Source: Streptomyces cyaneochromogenes
GTDB lineage: Bacteria; Actinomycetota; Actinomycetes; Streptomycetales; Streptomycetaceae
Direction: 5' to 3'
Length of the DNA: 64,000 bases
Assembly: GCF_003963535.1 (NCBI RefSeq)
Contig: NZ_CP034539.1
Location: forward strand, 7,254,001-7,318,000
Position 1 is the first letter of the stretch, and each line of letters begins with the position of its first letter. The position numbers were made by a program, and so were the translations under genes. The notes under the pieces were generated by a model that was given only the letters and a program-made list of their open reading frames with translations, did not search any database and was not told the origin of the DNA. Of the stretch, positions 8,394-16,679 are shown in pieces.

Positions 8394-9076
8394 GCGCCGC
8401 CTCCCCGTCCGGTGAACGTCCCGCCTGCGGCGTCCAGGCCCTCGGAGAAGCCCTCGCCGCCCGCGCGCAGGGTCTTGCCCGGGCTGTAACCGTCCTGGAG
8501 TCCCACGGCGTTGGCGCCGACCTGGATGACGAGGTCGGCGGCCATGTTGCCGAGTGCGGAGAAGACCGGGCCGGTGACCACGGTCATCAGTTCCTCGACG
8601 AGAAGCTGCTCCGCCTCCTTCAGCAGCCGCCGGACGATGACGCGCGTGGCCTGGGTGGCGCCGAGCGCGCCGAGTTCGGAGAGTCCGAGCGTGAACGGCG
8701 CGGCGGCCTGGGCGGCGATGATCTCCGCGGCGAGGATGCCGAGCTGGACGATGGCCGCCACCTTGGCGCCGGCCACCGCGATTGCCGCGCCGTCCAGGGC
8801 TGTCGCCCCGAGGCCGGCCGCCTCGGCCAGGCGTTCCAGATGGACGTCGCTGACCTTGCCCCAGTGCTGCTGGAAGGCCGCGGTCGCGATGCCCTCGTTG
8901 CCTTCGAGGAACTCGCGGACGACGCTTGCCGTCGCGTCCTTGCCCTCCCGCATCTGGGAGGCAAAGGTCCGCAGGCCGTCGGCCATGTCGCGGTAGTCGT
9001 CCTCGTCGACATTCGGCCATTCGATGCCGATGAGGTCCAGCACCCAAGCCGCCTCGTCGGGCAGTACGACTCCCAA
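8390..9076 (-). CDS. WXG100/CpnT-type N-terminal toxin-delivery protein
   Basis: 228 residues starting with TTG at 9076, with a good GGAGGGGG ribosome site. The start MGVVLPDEAAWVLDLIGIEWPNVDEDDYRDMADGLRT is the typical N-terminus of actinobacterial type VII secreted toxins. A long Ala-rich helical region follows with hydrophobic stretches at about residues 95-150, then a Gly-rich tail. In many toxins this trafficking domain is fused to the C-terminal toxin; here the toxin domain is a separate gene overlapping by 4 bp. Secretion through an ESX/T7SS apparatus is inferred, and no ESX genes are in the window. Confidence 0.72.
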   Translation of the reverse strand: MGVVLPDEAAWVLDLIGIEWPNVDEDDYRDMADGLRTFASQMREGKDATASVVREFLEGNEGIATAAFQQHWGKVSDVHLERLAEAAGLGATALDGAAIAVAGAKVAAIVQLGILAAEIIAAQAAAPFTLGLSELGALGATQATRVIVRRLLKEAEQLLVEELMTVVTGPVFSALGNMAADLVIQVGANAVGLQDGYSPGKTLRAGGEGFSEGLDAAGGTFTGRGGGA

Positions 9077-9227
9077 CTGCGTTTCCCCCTCCGCCGCGGC
9101 AGAACCAAATCGGTCACCTCTGCGAAGTTCGAACTTTACTACGCTGGCGTATTTCTGACGGTCCGGAGCCCCTCAAGTCACGCCAGTGAAGCGGGAGATG
9201 GGGTGGTCCGGATGCGGGGGTACGGGA

Positions 9228-9617
9228 CTAGCGGTGACGGAAGGGGCTTTCCGGGCGCTTCGCCGCGGAGTGGCCTGGCGTGTCCTGTTCGGCGCGCTCG
9301 CGCTCGTCCTCGGCCTTACGTTCCTGCTGCCAGTCGGCGAAGCGTTCGCCGGCCTCCCGGGCCTCGCGGTCGGAACGCGCCTCCCCGGCGCGACGGACCT
9401 CGGCGGCGCCGGAGAACAGGGCGGCCGAGTACTCCCGGTCGGTGAACGCCTCCTGCGCCGTGATGTCGCCGCGCAGGACCGAGGTGGCCATCTCCCGCAG
9501 CTTCGGATCGGGCCCGGTGCTGAGGCTGCGCAGTGTGCGATGCAGGCTGCGAGCCCGGTCCTCGTCCTTCGCCACGTCCAGCAGTTCCTCCGGGCCCACG
9601 TCGCGCCGCTCCGGCAT
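9228..9617 (-). CDS. Hypothetical protein upstream of toxin cassette
   Basis: 129 residues from an ATG at 9617 preceded by GGGGGAGG. It is highly charged and helical (MPERRDVGPEELLDVAKDEDRARSLHRTL at the start, then a long Glu/Arg-rich tail). No membrane segment or signal is visible. It is co-directional with and 151 bp upstream of the WXG-type toxin gene, so it may be an accessory or chaperone of that cassette. I do not recognise a named family. Confidence 0.65.
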   Translation of the reverse strand: MPERRDVGPEELLDVAKDEDRARSLHRTLRSLSTGPDPKLREMATSVLRGDITAQEAFTDREYSAALFSGAAEVRRAGEARSDREAREAGERFADWQQERKAEDERERAEQDTPGHSAAKRPESPFRHR

Positions 9618-9743
9618 GCGAACCTCCCCCGTCCCTCTCCCTGTGCCAGTCGCACCAGTATCCAACAGACGTGCGAGGGAGGGGAGTCGGGGAATGTGCC
9701 CGGCGGTGGCCGGTGGCCGCTCACGGCGGAGACAGGCCGGGCG

Positions 9744-11096
9744 TCAGAGGAACGGCCCTCGCCGGTGCACCGCCGTCCGTCCCACCGTCGCCGCCAGCTT
9801 GCGCAACCGGCGCCAGTCCAGGCGGGGTGCGCGCGGCGGAACGCCGGGGCGTTTGCGGGGGACGCGGACGCGCAGGGCGCCGGGGGTGATCCGGCAGTGG
9901 ACGGGGGCCGGCAGGACGAGGGCCTCGCCGTCGATGCCGGCCTCGATCTCCGCGCGGTCGGCCTCGATGACCGCGTCGGGCGCGGTGAGGATGGTGAGGC
10001 CGCGCGGCGCGGGATCGAGGATCAGCGCGGCGGCCTCGGCCGCGCTGTCCACCCTGATACCGAGGACCCCGAGGACGGCGGCGTCCAGGCGGTCGCGGCG
10101 GCCGAGCCCGAAGGGATCGTCGGTGCGGTAGGGGTTGTTGCTGACCAGCACGGCGTGCGGGGCGTCGAGCGTCCTGCCCGCCGCGCGGACGGTCAGCAGG
10201 GGGCCCTGCTGGCGGGTGAGCAGGTCGGGCAGCAGCTCCAGGGTGGTGCCGATCTTGTCGTCGCGGTAGGAGGGGCTCTGCACGATGGCCGCGTACGCCC
10301 CGAAGGAGGCGTTGTTGACGAAGGGCCGGCCGTTCGCGAACCCGAGGTCGACGCGGACCTCCACCCCGTCGGTGAGCGCGTCGAGGCAGGCGGCGGGGTT
10401 GTCGCGGTCGAGGCCGAGGTCCATGGCGAAGTGGTTGCGGGTGCCGGCGCTGATCACCAGGAACGGGATGTCGTACGCGGCGGCGACGGCCGCGACCAGC
10501 GCCTGGGTGCCGTCGCCTCCCGCGACGCCCAGCAGGTCCGCGCCCTCCGCGACGGCCTTGCGGGCCAGCGCGGTGACGTCCTCGTGCCGGTCCGGGTCGA
10601 GGAGGATGACGTGGGCGCCGAGCCGCTCGGCCTTCTCCTTCAGCTCGAAGCGGACCACCTTCCCGCCGCCCGAGCGGGGGTTCATGATCAGGTACGGCCG
10701 CCGCGGCGGGGCCGCCTTGCGCTCCCGCATCACCCGCACCCGCGTGCTGCCCGTGCCCCGCAGCGCGTACCGGCCGCTCCAGACGGCCAGCGTCCACAGC
10801 GCCACGGACGCCAGCAGTGCCCAGAACAGGGTGGCCGCGAACAGGGCCACGAGCGCGACCGGAACCAGCACGGCCAGGACGGCCGCCGCCCAGCGCAGCG
10901 GGCCGCGCAGGGTCAGCGTCCACCACACCGCGACCGCGCCGAGGACCAGACCCGCTGCGCCGGCCACCAGCAGCAGCACGCCGCCGACGCCGCCGTACGC
11001 GAGCGGCACGAGCACCGCGAGACCGGCCGCGGCCAACGCCGTACGCGCCGCCCACCGCTGGCCTCGGTAGGCCCGCTCGCTCAAGTCCCAGCTCAT
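9744..11096 (-). CDS. Diacylglycerol kinase family membrane protein
   Basis: 450 residues. Four or so hydrophobic segments occupy residues 20-110. A DAGK catalytic domain follows with IMNPRSGGGK, the glycine-rich GVAGGDGTQALVA and a conserved SAGTRNHFAMDLG. The C-terminal part (VVNNASFGAYA-like and LDAAVLGVLG) matches the LCB5/YegS lipid-kinase fold. Members phosphorylate diacylglycerol or related lipids at the membrane. The ATG at 11096 has a near-perfect GGAGGAGCC ribosome site. The natural substrate cannot be read from the sequence. Confidence 0.88.
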   Translation of the reverse strand: MSWDLSERAYRGQRWAARTALAAAGLAVLVPLAYGGVGGVLLLVAGAAGLVLGAVAVWWTLTLRGPLRWAAAVLAVLVPVALVALFAATLFWALLASVALWTLAVWSGRYALRGTGSTRVRVMRERKAAPPRRPYLIMNPRSGGGKVVRFELKEKAERLGAHVILLDPDRHEDVTALARKAVAEGADLLGVAGGDGTQALVAAVAAAYDIPFLVISAGTRNHFAMDLGLDRDNPAACLDALTDGVEVRVDLGFANGRPFVNNASFGAYAAIVQSPSYRDDKIGTTLELLPDLLTRQQGPLLTVRAAGRTLDAPHAVLVSNNPYRTDDPFGLGRRDRLDAAVLGVLGIRVDSAAEAAALILDPAPRGLTILTAPDAVIEADRAEIEAGIDGEALVLPAPVHCRITPGALRVRVPRKRPGVPPRAPRLDWRRLRKLAATVGRTAVHRRGPFL

Positions 11097-11200
11097 GGCT
11101 CCTCCGTCCGCCGCGGACATCGTAGAGCCGGCGCGTTACGGGAAGGTCCGGTGCGGGCGGCACGTAGGCGATCAGGGCCGGCAGTACCCGGGAATCACTT

Positions 11201-11228
11201 TTGAACATGTTCAATACGGGCGTACGCT
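11201..11228 (+). promoter_or_regulatory. Palindromic operator and promoter of leaderless gene
   Basis: TTGAACATGTTCAA (11201-11214) is a perfect 14-bp palindrome whose left half supplies a -35 hexamer TTGAAC. A TACGCT -10 follows at 11223-11228 after 16 bp. The ATG at 11235 is 7 nt past the -10, so the transcript would be leaderless. The palindrome resembles operators of TetR-family repressors; no such gene is adjacent. Confidence 0.6.
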
Positions 11229-11234
11229 GTCCTC

Positions 11235-11771
11235 ATGAGCGACAGAGCCGCCCTGCTCAAGGGCATCCGCGTCTGGCTGGCCTTCTTCGTCGTCTGCCTG
11301 GTGCTCAGCGGCGCCACGGCCTTCCCCCTCGTCCATGAACTGCGCTGGACCGAGGACCTGTTGCGCGCCCTGTCCGTGCCGGAGCACCTTCCCGGCCTCA
11401 TGGACTGGGTCGAGCGCGTCCGGCGCGGGCTCGACACCGCCGACGCCGAGTACCCCTTCCTGCTCTACGGCACCGACTGGCTGGCCTTCGCCCACCTCGT
11501 CATCGCCGTCGCCTTCTACGGCCCGTACCGCGACCCGGTCCGCAACATCTGGGTCGTCGAGTTCGGGATGATCGCCTGCGCGGGCATCATCCCGCTCGCC
11601 CTCGTCTGCGGGCCGATCCGCGGCATCCCCTTCTGGTGGTCGGTGATCGACATGTCGTTCGGCGTCTTCGGAGTGATCCCGCTGTACGTCGTGCGCAAGA
11701 GGATCAAGCGACTGGAGGTGCTGACCGAGCGGTCGGCGCCTCCGGTCCCCGCGGCCGTCGTCAGCGGTTGA
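11235..11771 (+). CDS. Hypothetical four-helix membrane protein
   Basis: 178 residues with hydrophobic helices at about 12-32, 80-97, 105-128 and 132-152, and a short basic C-terminal tail. No family motif was recognised. It is probably leaderless and controlled through the palindrome that overlaps its -35. Its 3' end overlaps the convergent serine hydrolase gene by 11 bp. It could be a small membrane stress or resistance protein, but nothing in the sequence decides this. Confidence 0.8.
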   Translation: MSDRAALLKGIRVWLAFFVVCLVLSGATAFPLVHELRWTEDLLRALSVPEHLPGLMDWVERVRRGLDTADAEYPFLLYGTDWLAFAHLVIAVAFYGPYRDPVRNIWVVEFGMIACAGIIPLALVCGPIRGIPFWWSVIDMSFGVFGVIPLYVVRKRIKRLEVLTERSAPPVPAAVVSG

Positions 11772-12924
11772 ACGCGGGGAAGGCGAAGCGCCGGGCTATG
11801 GCCTCGCCGTCGCCCCTCGCGTCGGTCGAGTTGACGGAGTAGACGACGCTCCGGGACAGGTCGCGGGTCGCCGCGACGACCGTGTGGTAGCCGGGGCGCG
11901 ATCCCGTCTTGGCCCAGACCGTCCGGCCGTTCAGCTCGAACGGTGTGAACGGCGCGGCCATCGTGGCGTCCACCGCCTTCGGCACCGCGAACATCTCCTT
12001 CAGCTGCGGCTCGGGGACGACACGTCCCTTGAACACGCCCACCAGCAGCCGTTCGAGGTCCGCGGTCGTCGAGATCATGTCGCCGGCCGCCCACCGGTCG
12101 GACATGTTCCAGTCGGTCACGTCCACCAGTTTTCCGTCGAGCCACTCGTAGCCGCGGTTGTGCGGACCGTGGACGCGGGGATCGGGGCCGTCGGGGAACG
12201 AGGTGTGCCGCATGCCGAGCGGGCGGAAGATCCGTACGGCGGCCTGGTGGGCGTACGAGTCGCCGGTGACCTTCTCGATCAGCATGCCCAGCACGGTGTA
12301 GTGGATGTTGCCGTAGTCCTGCCGCTCGCCCGGCGCGTACTCGGGGTCCGGCCCCTTGGCGACGGACGCGGCGACGACCTCGGCCGGGGTCAGGGTCTCG
12401 AAGCGGTGCGGGTACATCTCCTCGGTGGTGTCGCCCAGTGACGCCCCCGGCCGCAGGCCGCTCGTGAAGTTCAGCAACTGCCGTACGGCGATGGGCGGGA
12501 AGTCCTTCGTGAGCAGGCCGGGCAGGTACTGCTGCACCGTCCCGTCGAGGGAGATCCGCCCCTCGGCGGCGAGTTGCAGCACGATCGCCGAGGTCACGAT
12601 CTTCGTCGTGGAACCGGCGCGGAAGCGGGCGTTCTCGATCACCGGGGCCCCTGTTCTCATGTCGCGCACCCCGGCCGACCCCTGCCAGCTCCCCTTGCCG
12701 CCGACGCGGATCAGCGCCGCCGTCGCGTCCTGGTCGGGCAGTCCGGCGAGCGCCGCGCAGAGGGCCTTCACGTCGGGTCCGTCCGGCGTGGCCGCCTCGA
12801 TCGCCTGCGCGGAGCACGACGATGACGGCGCGGGCCGCGCGGAGGCCGTCCCGGCCAGCGGCAGCGCGGTCAGGGCCAGGGCGAGCGCGGAGGTGAGGAG
12901 GACGGGAAGCGGGCGTACGGGCAT
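11761..12924 (-). CDS. Secreted serine hydrolase (D-Ala-D-Ala carboxypeptidase / class C beta-lactamase fold)
   Basis: 387 residues with a cleavable signal peptide (hydrophobic core LLTSALALALTALPLAG, cleavage near ASA). The three penicillin-binding motifs are visible: S-T-T-K in RAGSTTKIVTS, Y-G-N in QDYGNIHYT, and K-T-G in VWAKTGSRPGYHT. Family members hydrolyse D-Ala-D-Ala peptides or act as esterases outside the membrane. The ATG at 12924 follows CAGGAG. It stands alone, convergent with a small membrane protein gene. Whether it is a peptidase, esterase or lactamase cannot be settled here. Confidence 0.9.
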   Translation of the reverse strand: MPVRPLPVLLTSALALALTALPLAGTASARPAPSSSCSAQAIEAATPDGPDVKALCAALAGLPDQDATAALIRVGGKGSWQGSAGVRDMRTGAPVIENARFRAGSTTKIVTSAIVLQLAAEGRISLDGTVQQYLPGLLTKDFPPIAVRQLLNFTSGLRPGASLGDTTEEMYPHRFETLTPAEVVAASVAKGPDPEYAPGERQDYGNIHYTVLGMLIEKVTGDSYAHQAAVRIFRPLGMRHTSFPDGPDPRVHGPHNRGYEWLDGKLVDVTDWNMSDRWAAGDMISTTADLERLLVGVFKGRVVPEPQLKEMFAVPKAVDATMAAPFTPFELNGRTVWAKTGSRPGYHTVVAATRDLSRSVVYSVNSTDARGDGEAIARRFAFPAFNR

Positions 12925-13205
12925 CTGCTGCTCCTGAGGTCGAATGGGATGTCCGTGATCATCGTCGGGGCGGTACGGCCCTGGGCGGATCGTCGGTGAG
13001 GAGGGCTCGAACCCTGGGCGAGCCCGGAGCAAATGCCGTACGCGGCAAGGGGGTTGTAGGGGTTCGCCCCTACGGGCGGCTGCGGACGCCTGCGGACGCC
13101 CGGGGCGGCGTACTTCGGACGCGCGGACCGAAAAAGTGTTATCGCCGCCCCCTTCACCGCGTCTCCATTCGCGTCCCCCACCCCCACACCCCGGGAGTCC
13201 CCGCC

Positions 13206-13295
13206 ATGCCCCGCCCGGCCCGGAAGCGGAATGTGATCTCCGACATAGCCAACGGCGCAGGTCAGGCTGAGAAGGTGCGTACGGGCAGCAAGTGA
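13206..13295 (+). CDS. Candidate 29-residue leader ORF coupled to sigma factor
   Basis: A small reading frame starts at ATG 13206 after GGGAGT and encodes a basic 29-residue peptide (MPRPARKRNV... VRTGSK). Its TGA stop overlaps the GTG of the downstream sigma gene as GTGA, and its third codon positions are mostly G/C. It might couple sigma translation to an upstream signal, or be a chance ORF. The rest of the 367-bp gap between 12925 and 13291 shows no other gene. Confidence 0.4.
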   Translation: MPRPARKRNVISDIANGAGQAEKVRTGSK

Positions 13296-15007
13296 CCCGG
13301 GAGAGGACGTACGTGGACGAGGCAGCCGGCAGGCAGTGGCGCTCCACCATCGCGGCGGCGCAGGCCGGTGACCGGCATGCCCTGGACGAGCTGGTCGAGG
13401 GCTGGCTGCCGCTCGTCTACAACGTGGTCGGACGCGCACTGAACGGCCATGCCGATGTCGACGACGTCGTCCAGGAGACCATGCTGCGCGCCGTCGACAA
13501 CCTCGGTTCGCTGCGCGACCCGGACAGCTTCCGCTCCTGGCTCGTCGCCATCGCCATGCGGCAGATCCGGGACCGGGCGCGCCGCAGGCAGACCGCCCAA
13601 CTGGACGAGTCGGCCGCGCACGAGGCCACCGACTTCGCCGAACTCACCGTGCTGCGGCTCCAGTTGGAGGGACAGCGGCGCGAGGTCGCGGAGGCGGTGC
13701 GCTGGCTCGACGACGAGGACCGGCAGCTGCTGTCGCTGTGGTGGCTGGAGGTCGCGGGCGAGCTGACCCGGCGCGAACTGGCCGCCGCGGCCGGAATCAG
13801 CCGGCAGCATGCCGCGGTGCGCGTCCAGCGGATCAAGGAACGGCTGGAGACCGCGCGCGGCATCGTCCGTGCGCTGGACGGCGCCTGCCCCGACCTGCGC
13901 GAACGGACCGCCCGCTGGAACGGCCGCCCCGACTCGGTCTGGCGCAAGCGGCTGGCCCGGCACATCAGGGGCTGCGGTTACTGCGGCGACACCCGCGAGG
14001 CCGTCGTACCGGCGGAACGGCTCCTCGTCGGCATCGCGCTGGTCCCGATCCCGGTCGGCTTCACCCTCTCCCTCGCCCTCGGCGGCAAGACGGCGGCCGC
14101 GGCGACGGTCACGGCGACCTCCGTCGGCTGGTCCGCGAAGGTGATGGCCGCGATCACCCAGCCCGCCGTGGCGGTGACGGCGGGCGCCACGTTCGTCGCG
14201 GGCGGCGCGTACGTCGTCACCCAGGCCCCGGACGCGCCGCCCCCGCGCGCGACAGCCTCCACGGTGGCCCCCACCGCGGCCAGCACGGCCCGCCCGCGGC
14301 CGTCACCCACGCCGTCCGTGTCACCGTCGGCGACGCCCTCACCGTCGCCGTCACAGACGCGCAAGGTCGAGCTGTACGGCACGGTCGTCGACGCCGTCGA
14401 CCGGGCCCCGGACCCGAACGCCGCGCCCGCCGACCTGCCGCGCCGCCCCGAGTCCGGCATCACCAGCACCGGCGGCGCGCACGCCGTGATGAACCACCGC
14501 GGCGACAGCGCCACGCTCACCGGCCAGGGCTACGTCCTCGTCCGCTGGCAGATCGCACCGCAGTACCGGCCGGGCGGTCTCGTCATGCCGGCCTGGACCG
14601 GCCTGAAGGGCAGGCTCTTCCACGTCGCCTCGGGTGGCGGCCGCCGCATGGACGACCGCGTCAGCAGCACCGACAGCTCCGCCACCGGCATGGGCAGCAC
14701 GACCACCGGGTACACCGTCCTGCCGCCCGGCACCCAGCAGATGTGGCAGAACGAGTGGTTCTACGTCGACGGCAGCGTCACCCTCGTCCAGAACGAACGC
14801 GGCGCCGACTACAACCTGAGCGTGTTCCCGTCGAACTGGAACGCCGTGAACGAGGACATCAACCACGGCCCACCCGACGGCGCGATCCGCTACGGCCTCG
14901 TCCGCGACACCGGCAAGGACGACACCCCCGTCCCGCAGTACGCCACCCGCGCGACCCCCGCGGACGCGGCGACCGTGCCTCAGGAGTCCCGCGTGCAGCG
15001 CTCCTGA
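13292..15007 (+). CDS. ECF sigma factor fused to anti-sigma-like motif, membrane helices and exported domain
   Basis: 571 residues. Sigma-70 region 2 lies at about 20-95 (DVDDVVQETMLRAVDNL), and region 4 at about 133-190 (LTRRELAAAAGISRQHAAVRV). A zinc-type H-x3-C-x2-C motif (His224, Cys228, Cys231) follows, as in zinc anti-sigma proteins, then hydrophobic stretches at about 244-265 and 288-310. A Pro/Ser/Thr linker (313-356) leads to a 215-residue C-terminal domain with no recognised family that should lie outside the membrane. This recalls ECF groups with large membrane-anchored C-terminal extensions. The GTG at 13292 overlaps a small ORF stop; GTG 13313, with a GAGAGGA site, is an alternative start. 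Confidence 0.85.
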   Translation: MTRERTYVDEAAGRQWRSTIAAAQAGDRHALDELVEGWLPLVYNVVGRALNGHADVDDVVQETMLRAVDNLGSLRDPDSFRSWLVAIAMRQIRDRARRRQTAQLDESAAHEATDFAELTVLRLQLEGQRREVAEAVRWLDDEDRQLLSLWWLEVAGELTRRELAAAAGISRQHAAVRVQRIKERLETARGIVRALDGACPDLRERTARWNGRPDSVWRKRLARHIRGCGYCGDTREAVVPAERLLVGIALVPIPVGFTLSLALGGKTAAAATVTATSVGWSAKVMAAITQPAVAVTAGATFVAGGAYVVTQAPDAPPPRATASTVAPTAASTARPRPSPTPSVSPSATPSPSPSQTRKVELYGTVVDAVDRAPDPNAAPADLPRRPESGITSTGGAHAVMNHRGDSATLTGQGYVLVRWQIAPQYRPGGLVMPAWTGLKGRLFHVASGGGRRMDDRVSSTDSSATGMGSTTTGYTVLPPGTQQMWQNEWFYVDGSVTLVQNERGADYNLSVFPSNWNAVNEDINHGPPDGAIRYGLVRDTGKDDTPVPQYATRATPADAATVPQESRVQRS

Positions 15008-15339
15008 GCCGCCATCACCTCGTCGCCGTGCTCGAAGGCCCAGGCCCCGAAGGCCTCGATGGGGTCGAGCAACGACCGCCCCAGTTCGGTGAGTTCGTAC
15101 TCGACGCGCGGCGGAGCACCGCCGTACGCCCGCCGCGTCACGAGCCCGTTGAACTCCAGCCGGCGCAGGGTCTCGGTCAGCACCTTCTGGCTGATCCCGC
15201 CGATGCGGTCGCGGAGTTCGCCGTGCCGCACGGGCCCGTGCCGCAGCGCCCACAGCACCACGGCGTTCCAGGTGTTGGCGAGCAGGTCGAAGGCGAGGCG
15301 GGCGCGGCAGTCGGCGAGGAAGGGCCGGTCGGTGGTCAC
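14980..15339 (-). CDS. HxlR family transcriptional regulator
   Basis: 119 residues with the MarR-like HxlR winged helix: LANTWNAVVLWALRHGPVRHGELRDRIGGISQKVLTETLRRL at about 20-62, then RRAYGGAPPRVEYELTELG. These regulators sense aldehydes, quinones or redox changes. The GTG start at 15339 lies 40 bp from the divergent NAD(P)-binding gene, so it most likely controls that neighbour. Its 3' end overlaps the sigma gene by 28 bp on the opposite strand. Confidence 0.9.
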   Translation of the reverse strand: MTTDRPFLADCRARLAFDLLANTWNAVVLWALRHGPVRHGELRDRIGGISQKVLTETLRRLEFNGLVTRRAYGGAPPRVEYELTELGRSLLDPIEAFGAWAFEHGDEVMAAQERCTRDS

Positions 15340-15379
15340 GCACCGAATGGTGCCCGAGCGGCTTCCTACTGTGCTGCCC
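15340..15379. promoter_or_regulatory. Divergent HxlR-controlled promoter region
   Basis: The 40-bp gap holds GCACC-GAAT-GGTGC (15340-15353) next to the regulator start. TTCCTA at 15363 is mirrored by TAGGAA at 15387, inside the start of the reductase-like gene. Both starts lie so close that the regulator could repress both genes from one site. Operator status is inferred. Confidence 0.45.
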
Positions 15380-15982
15380 ATGCGAATAGGAATCCTGGGA
15401 ACCGGGGGAATGGCGGACGCGCTCGGCACGCAGTGGCGGCGGGCCGGGCACGAGGTGCTGGCCGGGAGCCGCTCTGCGGGCGGGCTGCGCGAGGCCGCCG
15501 AGTTCGGGACGGACGCGGTGCTGCTGGCGGTGCCGTACGCGGCCGTAGTCGGGGTGGTCACCGGACTCGAACCGGTGCTGCGCGGGCGGGTGTTGATCGA
15601 CTGCACGAATCCGGTGGGCCCGGGCTTCGGCCTGCTCACGGCGGGCGGCCCCGCCGCGGCCGAGCGCATCGCCTCCGCCGCCCCCGCCGCGCACGTGGTC
15701 AAGGCCTTCAACCTCTGCCACGTCGACGTCTGGCGGATGACACCGCCCGTGTTCGACGGCCGCCCCCTCGCGGTGCCGCTGTGCGGGGACGACGAGGCGG
15801 CCCTGTCGGTCGTACGACGACTCGTGCGCGACCTCGGCTGTGAGCCGCTGAACGCCGGGGGACTGGACCGGGCCGGGCTGCTGGAGGCGACCGCGGCGTT
15901 GCTGATCGGGCTGTGGGTGGGGGAGGGGGCGGACGCGCAGGCGATCGCGCCGCCGCTGCCGTTCGCCGCCGGCACCGCCTAG
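15380..15982 (+). CDS. NAD(P)-binding protein, F420-dependent NADP reductase-like
   Basis: 200 residues. A Rossmann start MRIGILGTGGMADALGTQWRRAGHEV gives the GxGxxA dinucleotide loop, followed by VLLAVPYAAV and LIDCTNPV in the pattern of NADPH:F420 oxidoreductase (Fno/NpdG) and YrrB-like reductases. Cofactor reduction or oxidation of a small substrate is likely. It is divergent from an HxlR regulator, a common arrangement for aldehyde- or quinone-responsive oxidoreductases. The F420 link is family resemblance only. Its stop overlaps the convergent glycerophosphodiesterase gene. Confidence 0.85.
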   Translation: MRIGILGTGGMADALGTQWRRAGHEVLAGSRSAGGLREAAEFGTDAVLLAVPYAAVVGVVTGLEPVLRGRVLIDCTNPVGPGFGLLTAGGPAAAERIASAAPAAHVVKAFNLCHVDVWRMTPPVFDGRPLAVPLCGDDEAALSVVRRLVRDLGCEPLNAGGLDRAGLLEATAALLIGLWVGEGADAQAIAPPLPFAAGTA

Positions 15983-16662
15983 GCGGTGCGCAGTCCCAGC
16001 AGGACGTCGATCCGGTTCGTCGTGATCGAGTCGACGCCGACGTCCAGCAGGCGGCGCAGGGAGCGTCGGGTGTCCGGGGTCCAGACGGACAGCAGGTAGC
16101 CGTCGCGGTGGACGCGCTCGGCGAGAGCGTGGTCGACCAGGCCGAAGCGGTAGTTGAGCCAGCGGGGGCGTACCGCGTCCAGCAGTGCCGGGCGTGGCGG
16201 CGCCAGGGTCGTCCAGGTCAGGGCGATCTCGGCGGCCGGGTCGGCGGCGCGGACGGCGAGCATGGCGGGGGCGTCCGCGCAGTAGTACACGCGATCCTGC
16301 GCCCCGCACTCGCGCACGACGTCCACGATCCGGCGCGCCGCCCGCACATCGGGCGTGCCCGGCAGGTCGAGCATCACCCGGCTCCCGTCGCACACCGCCA
16401 GCGCTTCCCGCAGCGTCGGCACACCGCCCGCCGTCAGCCCCCGCACCTCGGCCGCCGACAACGCGAGCAGCGGCCGGTCCTGCTCCCACAACCGCTTCAG
16501 CGTGTCGTCGTGCAGCAGTACCGGCACACCGTCCTTGGTGAGGCGTACGTCGATCTCCACCGCGTCCGCGCCCTGTCCGAGCGCGGAGCGCAGGGAGGGG
16601 AGCGTGTTCTCGCGGACGCGGTAGGGGTCGCCACGGTGGGCGACGGCGGTCAGGTTCTGCAT
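15979..16662 (-). CDS. Glycerophosphodiester phosphodiesterase
   Basis: 227 residues, GDPD family TIM barrel. The N-terminal AHRGDPYRVRENTLPSL and the EIDVRLTKDGVPVLLHDDTL segment supply the catalytic H-R-G, E-N-T, E-x-D and H-D-x-x-L residues. It hydrolyses glycerophosphodiesters to glycerol 3-phosphate and an alcohol. There is no signal peptide, so it is cytoplasmic. It lies 17 bp downstream of the deaminase gene and is probably in its transcript. It is shorter than secreted GDPDs, as is usual for cytoplasmic UgpQ-like forms. Confidence 0.92.
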   Translation of the reverse strand: MQNLTAVAHRGDPYRVRENTLPSLRSALGQGADAVEIDVRLTKDGVPVLLHDDTLKRLWEQDRPLLALSAAEVRGLTAGGVPTLREALAVCDGSRVMLDLPGTPDVRAARRIVDVVRECGAQDRVYYCADAPAMLAVRAADPAAEIALTWTTLAPPRPALLDAVRPRWLNYRFGLVDHALAERVHRDGYLLSVWTPDTRRSLRRLLDVGVDSITTNRIDVLLGLRTA

Positions 16663-16679
16663 GAGGCCATTGTGGTGGG

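Noticed and set aside
7584..9047. A 487-residue open frame on the minus strand covering two toxin genes.
   Set aside because: Its upstream half is only an open reading frame over the WXG-type gene, which has the better start and family pattern; the coding part begins at the GTGA overlap (8393).
13738..15843. Long 701-codon plus-strand frame over the sigma factor and HxlR region.
   Set aside because: It gives an Arg/Pro/Gly-rich translation typical of a frame over GC-rich coding DNA and conflicts with two recognisable genes.
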